From: a bacterium
GTDB lineage: Bacteria; UBP6; JAFGXH01
Reading direction: 5' to 3'
DNA length: 26,982 bases
Assembly (NCBI GenBank): GCA_027064085.1
Contig: JAMOQH010000184.1
Span: 1 to 26,982, forward strand
The notes beneath the pieces are model-generated. The model was given only the letters and a program-made list of their open reading frames with translations, made no database searches and was not told where the DNA came from. Below are positions 7,668 to 15,782 of this stretch, in pieces. Position 1 is the first letter of the stretch. Each line of letters opens with the position of its first letter. The translations under genes and the position numbers were made by a program.

Positions 7668-8876
7668 ATGAAGATATTAGTAATAAATTCAGGAAGTTCA
7701 TCATTAAAATACCAGTTAATTGAAACAAATGGTGAAAAAGTTTTAGCAAAAGGTCTGGTAGAGAGAATTGGATTAAAAGGAGCAGTCTTAAGTCATTATG
7801 TTGATGGAAAAGATGCATATAAACTAGAAGAAAAAATACCAACTCATGATGATGCTGTAAGTATCGTATTAAAGTTACTTGTTGATGAAAAATATGGAGC
7901 ACTTAAGGATATTAAGGAGATTGATGCTGTAGGGCATAGAGTTGTTCATGGGGAAAGTGTTTATTCTGATTCAGTAATTATAACAGAAGATGTAATGGAT
8001 ATTATTCAGGAAGCTAGTGAACTTGCACCATTGCATAATCCAGCTAATCTTGTCGGTATAATCGCTTGTCAACAAGTCTTATCGGTACCCATGGTTGCAG
8101 TATTTGACACTGCTTTTCATCAAACTATGCCTGAAAAAGCTTATATATATGCAATACCTTATGAATATTATGAAAAATACAAAATAAGACGTTATGGTTT
8201 TCACGGGACTAGTCATAGATTTGTTACAATGAAAACTGCAGAAATTTTAGGGATAAAACAAGAGAAAATTAACTTAGTAACATGTCACTTAGGTAATGGT
8301 AGTAGTTTTACCGCAATAAAAAATGGTAAATCAATAGATACAAGTATGGGGTTTACACCTCTTGAGGGAATGGTTATGGGTACTCGTTCTGGTGATTTAG
8401 ATCCTTCAATAGTAAATTATATTGAAGATAAAGAAAATTTATGTTGTAGTGATATGGATTCTATACTAAATAAAAAGTCTGGTTTACTAGGCTTATCTGG
8501 TGTGAGTAGTGATATGAGAGATTTAGAAGTAGCTGCTGATGAAGGAAATCATAGGGCAAGAGTTTCTTTAGACTTGTTTTCATATAGGGCTAAAAAGTAT
8601 ATTGGGTCTTATGCAACAGCAGTAGGACCAACATTAGATGCTATTGTTTTTACTGCTGGAATCGGTGAAAATGCTCCCGAATTAAGAGAAGAGATTTGTA
8701 AAAATCTAGAAATTTTTGGTGCGAAATTAGATAATGAAAAAAATTATGCGGCAAATCCTTGTATTATTAGTACTGATGATTCAAAAGTAAAAATAATGGT
8801 TGTTCCCACAAATGAAGAACTTATGATTGCTCTTGATACAGAAAGGGTTGTTAATGAATACTTGAGTAATAAGTGA
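7668..8876 (+). CDS. ackA: Acetate kinase
   Basis: Transfers phosphate from acetyl phosphate to ADP, giving acetate and ATP. It pairs with pta to form the substrate-level phosphorylation route. The 402-residue length is normal. Active-site residues fall at the expected positions: N7 (VINSGSSSLKY), R91 (GHRVVHGE), D147 (VFDTAFHQTMP), H179 (YGFHGTSHRF), the RSGDLDPS loop near residue 240, and GIGENAPELR near 330. The ATG at 7668 follows GAGGG. A start at 7650 would add MDKEGN without a ribosome site. The stop TGA ends at 8876, directly against the stop of the convergent helicase gene. Confidence 0.97.
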   Translation: MKILVINSGSSSLKYQLIETNGEKVLAKGLVERIGLKGAVLSHYVDGKDAYKLEEKIPTHDDAVSIVLKLLVDEKYGALKDIKEIDAVGHRVVHGESVYSDSVIITEDVMDIIQEASELAPLHNPANLVGIIACQQVLSVPMVAVFDTAFHQTMPEKAYIYAIPYEYYEKYKIRRYGFHGTSHRFVTMKTAEILGIKQEKINLVTCHLGNGSSFTAIKNGKSIDTSMGFTPLEGMVMGTRSGDLDPSIVNYIEDKENLCCSDMDSILNKKSGLLGLSGVSSDMRDLEVAADEGNHRARVSLDLFSYRAKKYIGSYATAVGPTLDAIVFTAGIGENAPELREEICKNLEIFGAKLDNEKNYAANPCIISTDDSKVKIMVVPTNEELMIALDTERVVNEYLSNK

Positions 8877-11591
8877 TTACATCCATAGTTCTCTTGATTT
8901 TCCTGATACATCAATAGGTTTTTTTATCAAATACTTCTTTATTTTATTATAATTTTTTTCATTTTTAATGTATACTAATTCCCCGTCTAAGATTATATTA
9001 TTCCAGTGTTTTAGATAAGTATTTGCTAGTGTTTTGTTTTTGGCAAAATAATCAGGCACAGGAAAATATCTAATATCCTTATTATTATATAAGTTGATAT
9101 ATTCAATAACATATTTTTGATAAAAAATAGGTTTAAAAATTTGATTAATAGATGTTATAAAAATCTCACTGATTTCTTCTTTTTTTACTAAAATTGAAAA
9201 TTTGTCTTTAGACTCATTTATTTCTATAATATTTTCTATCTCTTCATTTTTGTTTATTAAACCTAAGTCAATAAATGAATAAAATATAACTTCTACTGTT
9301 TTTCTTATAAAATTTTCTTTATTGAAAGTTTTTCTTAGTAGTTTAGTTCCTGAGATTAATAAGAGTATAAGAAAAATAAAAAACTCAGCACTTCCACTTT
9401 TAAAGTTTATAAAGTCTGTTAAATGAAAAGTAAAAATAGAAGCTACAAGCATCATTATATCGGCAAATAAAATAGAGCGTAAAATGTAATGCTTAGATGT
9501 TGTTTTAGTAAAATAATTTGTATTTTTTTTAGATTCTTTTTTTTCATTTTTAGAACTATTTCTTTTTATTTTTCTTGAACTTATTTCTTTTGTATTGAAT
9601 TCAATTTTCTGGACAAAATTATCTCTATATTTTTCCCCGATCTTCCAATCCACATAGGTATCTCCTCTCTTTTTAGCAAGCTCTAAAGAGTTTTGATTTA
9701 TTATTTCTATGTGTTCAAGTTTTTCTTTTTCAAGACCTAAGTGAGATATACCTCTTTCTATTAGTCCACTAGGGGAGAGTGATAGAAACTGTTCATGCTT
9801 CTTTTTAACTCTTTTTAAATCATAATATCCGGTTTCAATATTGGGAATTATAGTAATAATTTCCCATATATTAGCTACCTTGTCGGCACGACAAGGGTCT
9901 TTTCTTAGTGCCCGTCCTCGTATTTGATTTACGGATACGAAAGAGGAAGTTACTGTAAGGTCAATAAGGGTGTTTATTCTTACATTATCATAACCTTCAC
10001 CGAGTAACGAGCGAGTACCGATAAGCAGTCTTGTCTTGTCGGTATATGTTAAGTTGGTTATGTGTTCCAGCAATTCTGTTGTATTGCTGGGATTTTCAAG
10101 TAAAAGGTAGTTTTCTTTTTCTTGAAAATTGAGATTAAACTTAATAAATTCGTTTTTTAACTCCTTATGAATCATCATTTTTTTACCTGTAATCATAATG
10201 GGTTTAAGTTCATTGTAGAGTTTAGTATTTGATATATGAATAAAAACACCACTTGCTCCGCCAAGAGATGGATCAATTATTTTTTTTAGACTTTTTTTGT
10301 TGTGTGCTTCGATAAAATCTGTAAGAACAAGTCCCTTTAGTTCTTTAGCAAGTATCCTAAATTCATTTTCAAGGATTGTTTCAACTGCTTTTATTTTAGC
10401 ATTTGATACTTGTAGGATATTTGAGATATTGTTTTTTATTTCTATGACTCTATTTTTATGTAAATTAAAGCCAAGCTTTTTCCATGTTTTGAGGATCATT
10501 TCTTTCAGTTTAGCTATTTCTGCTTGCTGTTTACAACTTGTCGGTTCTGTATTACGAGCATTGTTTTGTTCTGACATTTGAATATTGATAATATAATCAT
10601 AATAATATGCTCTGAAAAGACAGGCGTAATCATAAATAGATATATCCTCAAGCATTTCATCTTGAACGATTATTTCAACAGGAATACTTAAATCCTGATG
10701 TAGAATATATTTAATCATGGCTATTGCTATATCAGGTTCTTTAAGATAGTATTCATTAAAAGATATGGGGGTTGACTCATATAAAGGATTTTTTATGAAA
10801 AGTTCTGTATATTCGGTTAAATTGTAGTCTAAAATTAAGCTTTTTGATAGTTCATTTATTTCATTTATCAATGTATATATAGCATTTGTTTCTTTATTTA
10901 AAAAACTCAGTTCGCTATCCGTTGGAGTAACAAAATAAGGCAAATCTCTAAAAGGTGCGAGATTCCCATCTTTTACAACTGCAGGAATAGGTACCTGATA
11001 ATCTACTTCCCCCATAATTTCCAAATATACTTGTTTTTCTTTATTTGACTTATCTTTGGGTGGGGTAGCTGTTAAACCAATTACTACAACGCGATATGGA
11101 GCTTTCTTTATAAAAATTTTAATTATTTCAGCCCAGTAATTAAGCAAATGATGACATTCGTCTAGAACGATGGTTTTAAATTTATTATTAATAAGGTATT
11201 TTATGAGTTCTTCTGCATTTTTATGAAGTTTACCATTTTTATCTTTTACTGAAAAAGTTTGATAAGTTGTTGTTAATATTTCAGGATTGTTTTTTATATC
11301 AGAGCTTATCAGCTTTGTGCAGTCTTTATTGTTGATGGTATCTACTGCAAATGATTTAAATTTTTCTTCCCATTGATTTGCAATAGTTCGGTTTGGTGAT
11401 AAAATAAATGTTTTTTCCTTTAATTTTAAGAGTAAAAGTAATCCAAGAATTGTTTTTCCGCTTCCAGGAGGAGCAACTATATGGAATGTATGGTCATTTT
11501 TTTCTTTATAGTTTTTAAGCATTAAATCATAAGCGTGTTTTTGGTAGATTCTGGGGATAAGAGCTAAATTACAGTCTTTGATTGAAGTCAT
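8877..11591 (-). CDS. SF2 DEAD/DEAH-type helicase with C-terminal membrane hairpin
   Basis: A 904-residue protein. Helicase motifs: I/Walker A APPGSGKT (40-47), II DECH (144-147), III TAT (174-176), V LLIGTRSLLGEGYDNV (522-537) and VI QIRGRALRKD (556-565). Between the two RecA lobes is an unusually long insert (about 215-450). After the helicase core comes a basic linker (670-700), then two hydrophobic segments at about 704-724 and 733-752 predicted to form a membrane hairpin, then a 150-residue C-terminal domain I do not recognise. Motifs resemble the ResIII/UvrB-like SF2 branch. No nuclease or specificity subunit is adjacent, so calling it a restriction enzyme is unsupported. A membrane-tethered role in DNA or RNA handling, possibly defence, is conjecture. 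AAGG precedes the ATG. Confidence 0.85.
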   Translation of the reverse strand: MTSIKDCNLALIPRIYQKHAYDLMLKNYKEKNDHTFHIVAPPGSGKTILGLLLLLKLKEKTFILSPNRTIANQWEEKFKSFAVDTINNKDCTKLISSDIKNNPEILTTTYQTFSVKDKNGKLHKNAEELIKYLINNKFKTIVLDECHHLLNYWAEIIKIFIKKAPYRVVVIGLTATPPKDKSNKEKQVYLEIMGEVDYQVPIPAVVKDGNLAPFRDLPYFVTPTDSELSFLNKETNAIYTLINEINELSKSLILDYNLTEYTELFIKNPLYESTPISFNEYYLKEPDIAIAMIKYILHQDLSIPVEIIVQDEMLEDISIYDYACLFRAYYYDYIINIQMSEQNNARNTEPTSCKQQAEIAKLKEMILKTWKKLGFNLHKNRVIEIKNNISNILQVSNAKIKAVETILENEFRILAKELKGLVLTDFIEAHNKKSLKKIIDPSLGGASGVFIHISNTKLYNELKPIMITGKKMMIHKELKNEFIKFNLNFQEKENYLLLENPSNTTELLEHITNLTYTDKTRLLIGTRSLLGEGYDNVRINTLIDLTVTSSFVSVNQIRGRALRKDPCRADKVANIWEIITIIPNIETGYYDLKRVKKKHEQFLSLSPSGLIERGISHLGLEKEKLEHIEIINQNSLELAKKRGDTYVDWKIGEKYRDNFVQKIEFNTKEISSRKIKRNSSKNEKKESKKNTNYFTKTTSKHYILRSILFADIMMLVASIFTFHLTDFINFKSGSAEFFIFLILLLISGTKLLRKTFNKENFIRKTVEVIFYSFIDLGLINKNEEIENIIEINESKDKFSILVKKEEISEIFITSINQIFKPIFYQKYVIEYINLYNNKDIRYFPVPDYFAKNKTLANTYLKHWNNIILDGELVYIKNEKNYNKIKKYLIKKPIDVSGKSRELWM

Positions 11592-11691
11592 AAAAACCTT
11601 CTATTATAAAATCTTTAAAGAAACCAGTTTATCAAATATGTATCTTTGAATGCAAGCAAACTAAAAAATTAAGATTAATTTATTAGAGATA

Positions 11692-11745
11692 TAGTTACTT
11701 CAAGTCTGATAATGATTTATTTTGTAAACTAAACTTGAAATAAAA
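11692..11745 (+). repeat. 54-bp dispersed element, copy 1
   Basis: This stretch matches the reverse complement of 26500-26553 at 52 of 54 positions. Differences are C11701 (A in the other copy's equivalent strand) and G11737 (A). It contains the -35 (TTGAAA) of the MATE promoter. It also contains TGATAATGAT (11707-11716), which matches half of the Fur box consensus. It is intergenic and non-coding. Possible identities: shared regulator-binding site, leader or small RNA element, or short mobile remnant. Confidence 0.75.
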
Positions 11746-11763
11746 ACATATATATAGTATAAA
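11735..11763 (+). promoter_or_regulatory. Sigma70-type promoter of the MATE gene
   Basis: TTGAAA (11735-11740), a 17-bp spacer and TATAAA (11758-11763). The -35 lies at the right edge of the 54-bp repeat, including its variable base G11737, so the element could directly control this promoter. Confidence 0.6.
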
Positions 11764-11784
11764 TAATCTCTAACGGAGGATACT

Positions 11785-13116
11785 TTGAATAACATCTCAA
11801 CTAACAAACCCACATATAAAAACATATTAAAACTCTCTGTACCAATTATGATAGGCATGTTTGTACATTATGCTTTTACATTTGCAGATAGATTCTTTAT
11901 TTCTACCTTAGGATTAAAACAAGCTGCAGGTGGAGCAATAAGTTCAACTTTATTTTGGGTTATTTTTACTTTTGCAGGTTTAGTTTCAGGTGGAGCAATA
12001 GCATTAGTTTCTAGAAAAACAGGCGAGCATAATAACAAAGAATTAAAAGATGCAATAGAGCAATCATTACTATTAGCCTTGATTATGGGTATTACTATTG
12101 CAATTATTGGTTATTTTACAGCAAATCAGTTATTTGCATTTTTTAATGTAGAAAAAATTGTTGCTTTTTACGGAAAAGAATATTATCAAACATTTCTTTT
12201 TGGCTATCCTATGATGTATATTTCAATAACTGTCTCTGTAATCTTTCAGGCTGTTGGAGAAACTAAAATTCCAATGTTTATTTTTTCATTTATGAGCTTA
12301 CTAAATATAGTTTTAGATCCAATTTTGATTTATGGAGTAGGGGATATCCCTAGTTTTGGAATCAGAGGTGCGGCTTATGCTTCTATTATTTCAGAAATTG
12401 TTTCAGGAATATGGATGCTTACCTTATTTTATAAAAAATTTAAAATCAACTTACTCATAAAGCCTAAACTAGATATGATAAAAAGAATTTTAAAAATTGG
12501 AGCATGGAGTGGTTTATCTGGATTTTCTCGGCCAGTATCAGGATTAGCTCTACAAAAAATAATTGCATTTTACGGTACTGCTGCTGTGGCAGGATTTGGT
12601 TTTGGAATTCAATGGTTATCTATTGCTTTTATTTTCGCGGAAGGAATTAGAGTTGCTGTTTCCACTATGGTTGGACAATATTTAGGTTCAAATAGATTAG
12701 ATTATTTGAAATTAACTATAAAAAAGGCTTTTATCCTTGGCTCAATGGCTTTAGTTGGAAGTATTCTTTTAGGAGTAATTTTTGCAGAAGAAGGTATTTC
12801 TATTTTTAGTAATGATAAAGAAGTTATAAGAATAGGGTCTTCTTACTTAAGAATTGTAATGATTTCTTTAATTTTCGATATTCCTTTAACTGTCTTTTTA
12901 GCCGTTTTTTCAGGAGCAGGGGATACAAAACCTCCTATGATTATCTCTTTTATTGCAAATTGGCCTATAAAAATTCTTATGGCCTCAATTACAACTTATA
13001 TTTTAGGAATGACAATTATTGCTGTATGGTATGCAGTTGCATTATCTATTGCAGTAGAAGGCATGGGGTTATATTTCTGGTATTTAAGAGGAAATTGGCT
13101 TAAAAAGAAAATTTAA
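11785..13116 (+). CDS. MATE family multidrug/cation antiporter
   Basis: A 443-residue, twelve-helix inner-membrane exporter of the multi-antimicrobial extrusion family (NorM/DinF-like). It exchanges organic cations or drugs for Na+ or H+. Family traits seen: an N-terminal helix with PIMIGMFVHYAFTFADRFF, two homologous six-helix halves (about 15-225 and 235-440), the QAVGETKIPMFI motif near residue 155, and its second-half counterpart FSGAGDTKPPMII near 375. Initiation is at TTG, supported by GGAGG (11775-11779) five bases upstream and by the absence of a better ATG. Substrate cannot be deduced. It diverges from the helicase gene. Confidence 0.93.
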   Translation: MNNISTNKPTYKNILKLSVPIMIGMFVHYAFTFADRFFISTLGLKQAAGGAISSTLFWVIFTFAGLVSGGAIALVSRKTGEHNNKELKDAIEQSLLLALIMGITIAIIGYFTANQLFAFFNVEKIVAFYGKEYYQTFLFGYPMMYISITVSVIFQAVGETKIPMFIFSFMSLLNIVLDPILIYGVGDIPSFGIRGAAYASIISEIVSGIWMLTLFYKKFKINLLIKPKLDMIKRILKIGAWSGLSGFSRPVSGLALQKIIAFYGTAAVAGFGFGIQWLSIAFIFAEGIRVAVSTMVGQYLGSNRLDYLKLTIKKAFILGSMALVGSILLGVIFAEEGISIFSNDKEVIRIGSSYLRIVMISLIFDIPLTVFLAVFSGAGDTKPPMIISFIANWPIKILMASITTYILGMTIIAVWYAVALSIAVEGMGLYFWYLRGNWLKKKI

Positions 13117-13209
13117 TTTGTTTTCAAAACTCCGTGTATATATACTAAAATTTAATCACTGATTCATTGAAACATTTTATGGTATTAACAAAACTCTATA
13201 GAAAAACTA

Positions 13210-13237
13210 TTGTTTTTCATAAAGTTTCCGATATATT
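13210..13237 (+). promoter_or_regulatory. Putative promoter of the methyltransferase gene
   Basis: TTGTTT (13210-13215), a 16-bp spacer and TATATT (13232-13237). A short hairpin, GAAAAAC (13201-13207) with GTTTTTC (13212-13218), overlaps the -35. The intergenic stretch 13117-13257 shows no convincing terminator for the MATE gene. Confidence 0.4.
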
Positions 13238-13257
13238 ATTATATATGTTGAGGGTTT

Positions 13258-15036
13258 ATGAGAGATAATAAAAGATTAGGAGTGGTGTTTACACCGCCAA
13301 ATATTGCTGAATATATGAGTAAAGTACTTATATACAATTATTTAATTAAATATAGCAATAATCATGAAGAAATCAAAAAATTTATATGCGATGGTATAAT
13401 AATTCAAGATAATATTCTAAAAAATAAAATAATTAATCTCTTTAAAACAATAAAAATCCTAGAACCATCAATTGGTGAAGGAGCATTATTAATTGAAATT
13501 ACAAAGCTAATAATAAAATTAACAAATATAATTGATAAAAATAATAAAACTATAAAAAAAACTATAATACAATCACTTTATGGCTTTGAAATTAATAACA
13601 ATTCATTAAATAAAGCTAAAAAAAATATCTTGAATATTCTAAATATAAAAGATGCTGAATTTAATTTTATTAATGCTGATTTTCTATTATTAAATCTTAA
13701 GGATAAAATTGAACAAAAATTCGATATTATTATTGCTAATCCTCCATACATCAAAGAAAAACAAAATAAAGAATTATTTATTCCTTTTAAAAAAACTAAA
13801 TATTATCAGGGAAGAATGGATATTTGGTATTTATTTTTACAATATTCTATAGATTTATTAAAAGATGATGCTATTCTTAGCTATATAATACCTAGTAACT
13901 GGGTAACAAATAAAAGTGCTGATAAATTAAGAACATCCATTAAAGAAAAAACAGAAATATTATCAATTATTGACTTTAATAATTATAATATTTTCTCTGA
14001 AGCAGCAATTCAAACGATGATACTAAACCTAAAAAAAGAAAAAACAAAAAAAGAAAAATATTTATGTTTATATAAAAAATATAATAATATTGATTTTCAA
14101 AATTTTTTAAATTTAAAAAATTTTGAAAAAGTTGAAGTAAACAATAATTCTATAAATTTAATATTTACCAAACATATAGTTATAAAATTGTTAGATAAAA
14201 TAGAAAAGTCTTCTAATTTTAAATTATTAAAAAGAAAAGAAGCAACACAAGGAATAGTACACCCTCAGAACACTGTTTCTAAAGCAAATGAATCTAGTGA
14301 AACGGGGTTTAAATTCAATGACGGAGTTTTTGTTATTAATAGCTTAGAAAAAAGGGAGTTAAATCTAAGTAAAAAAGAAAAATATATAGTAAAACCAACA
14401 TATACAACTAAAGAATTAAAGCAATACTTTAAGTTTGGTCTTCCTAGATTCTGGACAATTTATATTGATAGTTCTTTTAATAAAGAGAATAAAATAAAAA
14501 AATATCCTAACATAAAAAAGCATCTAGATAAATATATAAAAATAATGACATCTGATAATAAACCATACGGCTTACACAGACCAAGAAAAGATTACTTTTT
14601 TAAGAAGGGAGCTAAAATTCTTGTTGCAAGAAAATGTAAAATTCCTACCTTTACTTATCTCGAAGATGAATGCTACCCAACCTTTACATTTAATGTTATA
14701 AAATCTGAAAGAATCAACTTAAAATATTTAACAGTACTGCTCAATTCTAAATTAATGATATTTTGGCTAAAATATAAAGGTAAAATGCAAGGAAAACAAT
14801 TTCAATTAGATATTGATCCTCTTTTAAATATTCCAATTATAATTAACACTGAGAAAACAAGTATATTAGAAGATAAACTTAATATATTAATTAAAGAAAA
14901 AAAATTAAAAAAAGATATAATTTTAGAAATAGATTCAATAATTTATGAAATTTATGGACTTAATAAGCAAGAAATTGATATAATAGAGAGTGATATCAAG
15001 GAGAGTCATGAAGAATATATTATTACTAAAACCTGA
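13258..15036 (+). CDS. N6-adenine DNA methyltransferase, TaqI/Eco57I-like
   Basis: A 592-residue S-adenosylmethionine-dependent enzyme that methylates adenine N6 in DNA. Order of motifs: X-like GVVFTPPNIAEYM (8-20), motif I ILEPSIGEGALL (67-78) for cofactor binding, and motif IV NPPY (161-164) for catalysis, followed by the conserved PSNWVT block (near 215). The C-terminal half (about 280-560) carries the target-recognition region, including the LLNSKLMIFWLKYKGKMQGKQF-type stretch seen in TaqI-like enzymes. This is the gamma-class order. No nuclease motif is seen in it and no restriction gene is adjacent, so it may be an orphan or regulatory methylase. Its composition is especially A/T-rich with many Lys, Ile and Asn, hinting at transfer. 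It overlaps the next gene by 29 bp. Confidence 0.9.
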   Translation: MRDNKRLGVVFTPPNIAEYMSKVLIYNYLIKYSNNHEEIKKFICDGIIIQDNILKNKIINLFKTIKILEPSIGEGALLIEITKLIIKLTNIIDKNNKTIKKTIIQSLYGFEINNNSLNKAKKNILNILNIKDAEFNFINADFLLLNLKDKIEQKFDIIIANPPYIKEKQNKELFIPFKKTKYYQGRMDIWYLFLQYSIDLLKDDAILSYIIPSNWVTNKSADKLRTSIKEKTEILSIIDFNNYNIFSEAAIQTMILNLKKEKTKKEKYLCLYKKYNNIDFQNFLNLKNFEKVEVNNNSINLIFTKHIVIKLLDKIEKSSNFKLLKRKEATQGIVHPQNTVSKANESSETGFKFNDGVFVINSLEKRELNLSKKEKYIVKPTYTTKELKQYFKFGLPRFWTIYIDSSFNKENKIKKYPNIKKHLDKYIKIMTSDNKPYGLHRPRKDYFFKKGAKILVARKCKIPTFTYLEDECYPTFTFNVIKSERINLKYLTVLLNSKLMIFWLKYKGKMQGKQFQLDIDPLLNIPIIINTEKTSILEDKLNILIKEKKLKKDIILEIDSIIYEIYGLNKQEIDIIESDIKESHEEYIITKT

Positions 15037-15775
15037 AATTGAGGTTTTTAAATTAACCGATAATCAAAAAATAGCAAGAGCTAAAATAACTGAAGTTACA
15101 GATTTTGAAATTAAAATAGCTATAATAAACAGAATAGAAAAATTGAAAATTGGAGATAGTATCCAGTGTAAATTTAAACATAAAAATCAAAATGTAAGAT
15201 TTAATGCAAAAGTAAAAGATGAAACATCTATTTTCTTAATTGGAGAATTAATCTTTGATGATGAAAAAAATTACTTAAGAGTAGATGATGATATTAAAAT
15301 AAATTATAAAAAAATAAAAATGTCTCAAATTAATAAATACATGAGTGATGTTTATAACTCAAAAGACAATATAATATCTTTGACCTCTCTTTTAGATAGA
15401 GGGGATCCTTATTTTAAAATACTACAGTATCTTATATCAAGAATAGATGAGTTAAATGAAACAGTTACTAATTTAACTGATGTTATTCAAAATAATGGCA
15501 ATAAAATCTTTGAAGAAATGTTTGTAAATATTTCTGCAAGTGGTATGAAAATAAAAAAACAAGAAAGTGTTAAAATGGGAGATGTACTATTTATTGAAAT
15601 GAAAATTGAAATCAATTTACGATATCATATAATAAAAGTAATTGGAGAAGTAATTAAAGTCCAAGAAAATTATTTTATAATTGAATACAGAATGATTTCA
15701 AATAAAGCAAAAGAAAATATAATAAGATATTCCCTTCAAAAAGAAAGAGAAGCAATTAATTTAAAAAACAAATAA
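15008..15775 (+). CDS. PilZ-like domain protein, possibly the atypical coiled-coil type
   Basis: A 255-residue cytoplasmic protein. Residues 1-85 form a beta-rich domain. YLRVDDDIKINYKKI (89-103) resembles the first strands of atypical PilZ domains. Residues 135-165 (ILQYLISRIDELNETVTNLTDVI) look like a coiled coil. The NISASG core (174-179) matches the N-x-S-x-x-G motif of PilZ, followed by strands to about 250. The upstream RxxxR motif that binds cyclic di-GMP in canonical PilZ proteins is not evident, so ligand binding is uncertain. I use the ATG at 15008, which GGAG precedes. It lies within the end of the methyltransferase gene, implying translational coupling. It converges with kamE, leaving 7 bp. 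Confidence 0.7.
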   Translation: MKNILLLKPEIEVFKLTDNQKIARAKITEVTDFEIKIAIINRIEKLKIGDSIQCKFKHKNQNVRFNAKVKDETSIFLIGELIFDDEKNYLRVDDDIKINYKKIKMSQINKYMSDVYNSKDNIISLTSLLDRGDPYFKILQYLISRIDELNETVTNLTDVIQNNGNKIFEEMFVNISASGMKIKKQESVKMGDVLFIEMKIEINLRYHIIKVIGEVIKVQENYFIIEYRMISNKAKENIIRYSLQKEREAINLKNK

Positions 15776-15782
15776 GAAAGTT

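Larger units (their letters stand above)
11683..11773 (+). promoter_or_regulatory. Nested inverted repeats in the helicase/MATE divergent region
   Basis: Outer arms TTAGAGAT (11683-11690) and ATCTCTAA (11766-11773) are perfect reverse complements. Inside them lie TTCAAGT (11699-11705) and ACTTGAA (11733-11739), also perfect. The inner pair belongs to the 54-bp shared element; the outer pair is unique to this copy. The right outer arm falls in the leader of the MATE gene, upstream of its ribosome site (GGAGG, 11775-11779). Confidence 0.5.

Noticed and set aside
8877-11591. Type I or III restriction subunit annotation for the helicase
   Set aside because: No nuclease motif and no adjacent Mod or Hsd gene were seen; only the shared SF2 motifs support it.
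13258-15775. Complete restriction-modification or BREX system
   Set aside because: The methylase is too short for PglX, and no nuclease, specificity subunit or other BREX gene lies beside it; the neighbour is PilZ-like.
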